From assembly GCA_028706405.1 (NCBI GenBank), contig JAQWBM010000001.1, forward strand, positions 62,001-126,000: a stretch of 64,000 nucleotides of DNA, given 5' to 3'. The stretch's first letter is position 1. Each line of letters begins with the position of its first letter. This document shows positions 62,927 to 64,000 of the stretch, in pieces. This stretch comes from Eubacteriales bacterium (GTDB lineage Bacteria; Bacillota; Clostridia; Peptostreptococcales; Anaerovoracaceae). The position numbers and the translations under genes were made by a program. The notes beneath the pieces are model-generated. The model worked only from the letters and a program-made list of their open reading frames with translations, did no database searches and was not told the DNA's origin.

Positions 62927-64000
62927 ATCTTCAGTTCCCCCCTGATTTTAAAATCAATCTCCAATATCGCTTCCAAATCCAGATTATATTCCGGATTGTG
63001 TTTTTGCATTACATTGTATGTAGTATTCTGAATATCTAAAAAACTTATCCGTTTTTCTAAAAATTGCTGAACCAATACCTCATTTGCGGCATTTAATGCT
63101 ACAGGATAGCTTCCGCCCTTTTCAACCGCCTCATATGCCAAGGCAAGACATTGAAATGTATCCAAATCCGGGCTTTCAAAGGTGAGCGCTCCCGCCTTTA
63201 TGAAATCGACCATGCCAAACCGGTTCGCTATCCTTTCCGGATAACTTAACGCATAGCTTATAGGGATTCTCATATCAGGAATACCAAGCTGAGCAATGAT
63301 AGAATGGTCGGCATATTCTACCATGGAGTGAATGATGCTCTGCGGGTGCACCACTACTTCTATTGCCTTCGGCGGAATATTAAAAAGCCACCTTGCTTCG
63401 ATAACCTCTAGCCCTTTATTCATCATCGTTGCGGAATCAATCGTAATTTTTTCGCCCATCTCCCAATTGGGATGCTTCAATGCCTGCTCTTTGGTGATAT
63501 GTTTAAGCTGATCGACAGTATAACCTCTAAATGGACCTCCGGAAGCCGTCAGGATAATACGCTCAATATCATTTTGTTCATTCCCCTGCAGTGCCTGAAA
63601 TATAGCGCTGTGCTCGCTGTCTACCGGAAGAAGGCGAACTCTATGATCCTTAACAGCGCTCATAATAAGCTCTCCTCCGGCAACCAGGGTCTCCTTATTT
63701 GCAAGCGCAATATCCTTCCCTGCTTTAATTGCATAGTATGTCGGAGTCAGACCCATCATACCCACTAAAGAATTTAATACCATATTGCAGTCTGTTTTTG
63801 CCGCAGCAACGACTAACCCTTCCATTCCGTACAAAAATTCAGTATGCGGGTATCTTTTTCCCATCTCTACTGCGTCATTTTCATTCATAACAACAGCAAG
63901 TGAAGGCTTGTGCCGCTCTATTTGATTTCCCAGCAATTCAATATTGGTTCCGCAGGTCAGTACTGTCGCTGTGAAACGATCCGGGTTTTGTTCTATGATA
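62923..64000 (-). CDS. dxr: 1-deoxy-D-xylulose 5-phosphate reductoisomerase (5' end off window)
   Basis: The visible ~358 codons cover most of Dxr, which makes methylerythritol 4-phosphate with NADPH. Readable motifs are NSLVGMMGLTPTYYAIKAGKDIALANKETLV, LPVDSEHSAIFQAL (metal and substrate site), ILTASGGPFRG and MNKGLEVIEARWLF. Codons open through the edge (IIEQNPDRFTATVLTCGTN precedes the internal TTG at 63936), so the start lies beyond 64000, and only about 20 N-terminal residues with the GSTGSIG motif are missing. Confidence 0.96.
   Translation of the reverse strand, partial: IIEQNPDRFTATVLTCGTNIELLGNQIERHKPSLAVVMNENDAVEMGKRYPHTEFLYGMEGLVVAAAKTDCNMVLNSLVGMMGLTPTYYAIKAGKDIALANKETLVAGGELIMSAVKDHRVRLLPVDSEHSAIFQALQGNEQNDIERIILTASGGPFRGYTVDQLKHITKEQALKHPNWEMGEKITIDSATMMNKGLEVIEARWLFNIPPKAIEVVVHPQSIIHSMVEYADHSIIAQLGIPDMRIPISYALSYPERIANRFGMVDFIKAGALTFESPDLDTFQCLALAYEAVEKGGSYPVALNAANEVLVQQFLEKRISFLDIQNTTYNVMQKHNPEYNLDLEAILEIDFKIRGELKI

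Overview
The window reads as a chromosomal core segment of a moderately low-GC anaerobic Firmicute of class Clostridia. The evidence is PolC-type DNA polymerase III, formate-tetrahydrofolate ligase, a clostridial BadF/HgdC-type activase, S-layer homology (SLH) proteins, a T-box leader, and several gene orders typical of Firmicutes (dgt-dnaG-rpoD-trmK-nif3, rpsO-pnp-deacetylase-M16 peptidase-dut, dxr-rseP-ispG-polC, rimP-nusA-ylxR-ylxQ-infB-rbfA-nrnA-truB-ribF). Nearly all genes lie on the minus strand; only three (a PHP phosphatase, a Cys-rich protein and an acyltransferase) lie on the plus strand. I see no prophage, complete insertion sequence, CRISPR array, tRNA or rRNA gene.

Layout. 0-2.8 kb: 5' part of polA behind an ECF sigma / zinc-finger anti-sigma pair. 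2.9-9.7 kb: PHP phosphatase, then a peptide-use group (P1-family peptidase, OPT transporter, M20 peptidase) and panE/panB. 9.7-12.7 kb: an fchA remnant, fhs, a 6S RNA gene and yebC. 12.9-22.7 kb: a 1433-residue activase, a Cys-rich protein, a YcdB-like SLH protein with an ECF-type promoter, exonuclease III and a MATE pump. 22.8-30.1 kb: RNase P RNA with an enlarged P12 helix, nif3, trmK, acyltransferase, rpoD, dnaG and dgt. 30.4-40.4 kb: a catalase-fold protein without heme-site residues, cupin, dUTPase, M16 peptidase, deacetylase, a phosphodiester-glycosidase SLH protein, pnp and rpsO. 40.6-46.8 kb: aroA, pheA, aroC, aroB and aroF behind one T-box leader with a Phe (UUC) specifier. 46.9-55.5 kb: the ribF-to-rimP translation/transcription operon. 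55.6-64 kb: polC, SPFH protein, NfeD protein, ispG, rseP and a partial dxr.

The most notable points are these. The PolC has no embedded 3'-5' exonuclease domain. The catalase homologue has lost the distal His, the Asn, the proximal Tyr and the nearby Arg. A 20-codon remnant of fchA follows fhs. A set of long imperfect palindromes sits in gene gaps, and one half-copy supplies the last ten codons of ribF. The aro operon appears to be controlled as a unit by Phe-tRNA charging. All alignments were made by eye from remembered family sequences, so percent identities are not quoted as computed values.
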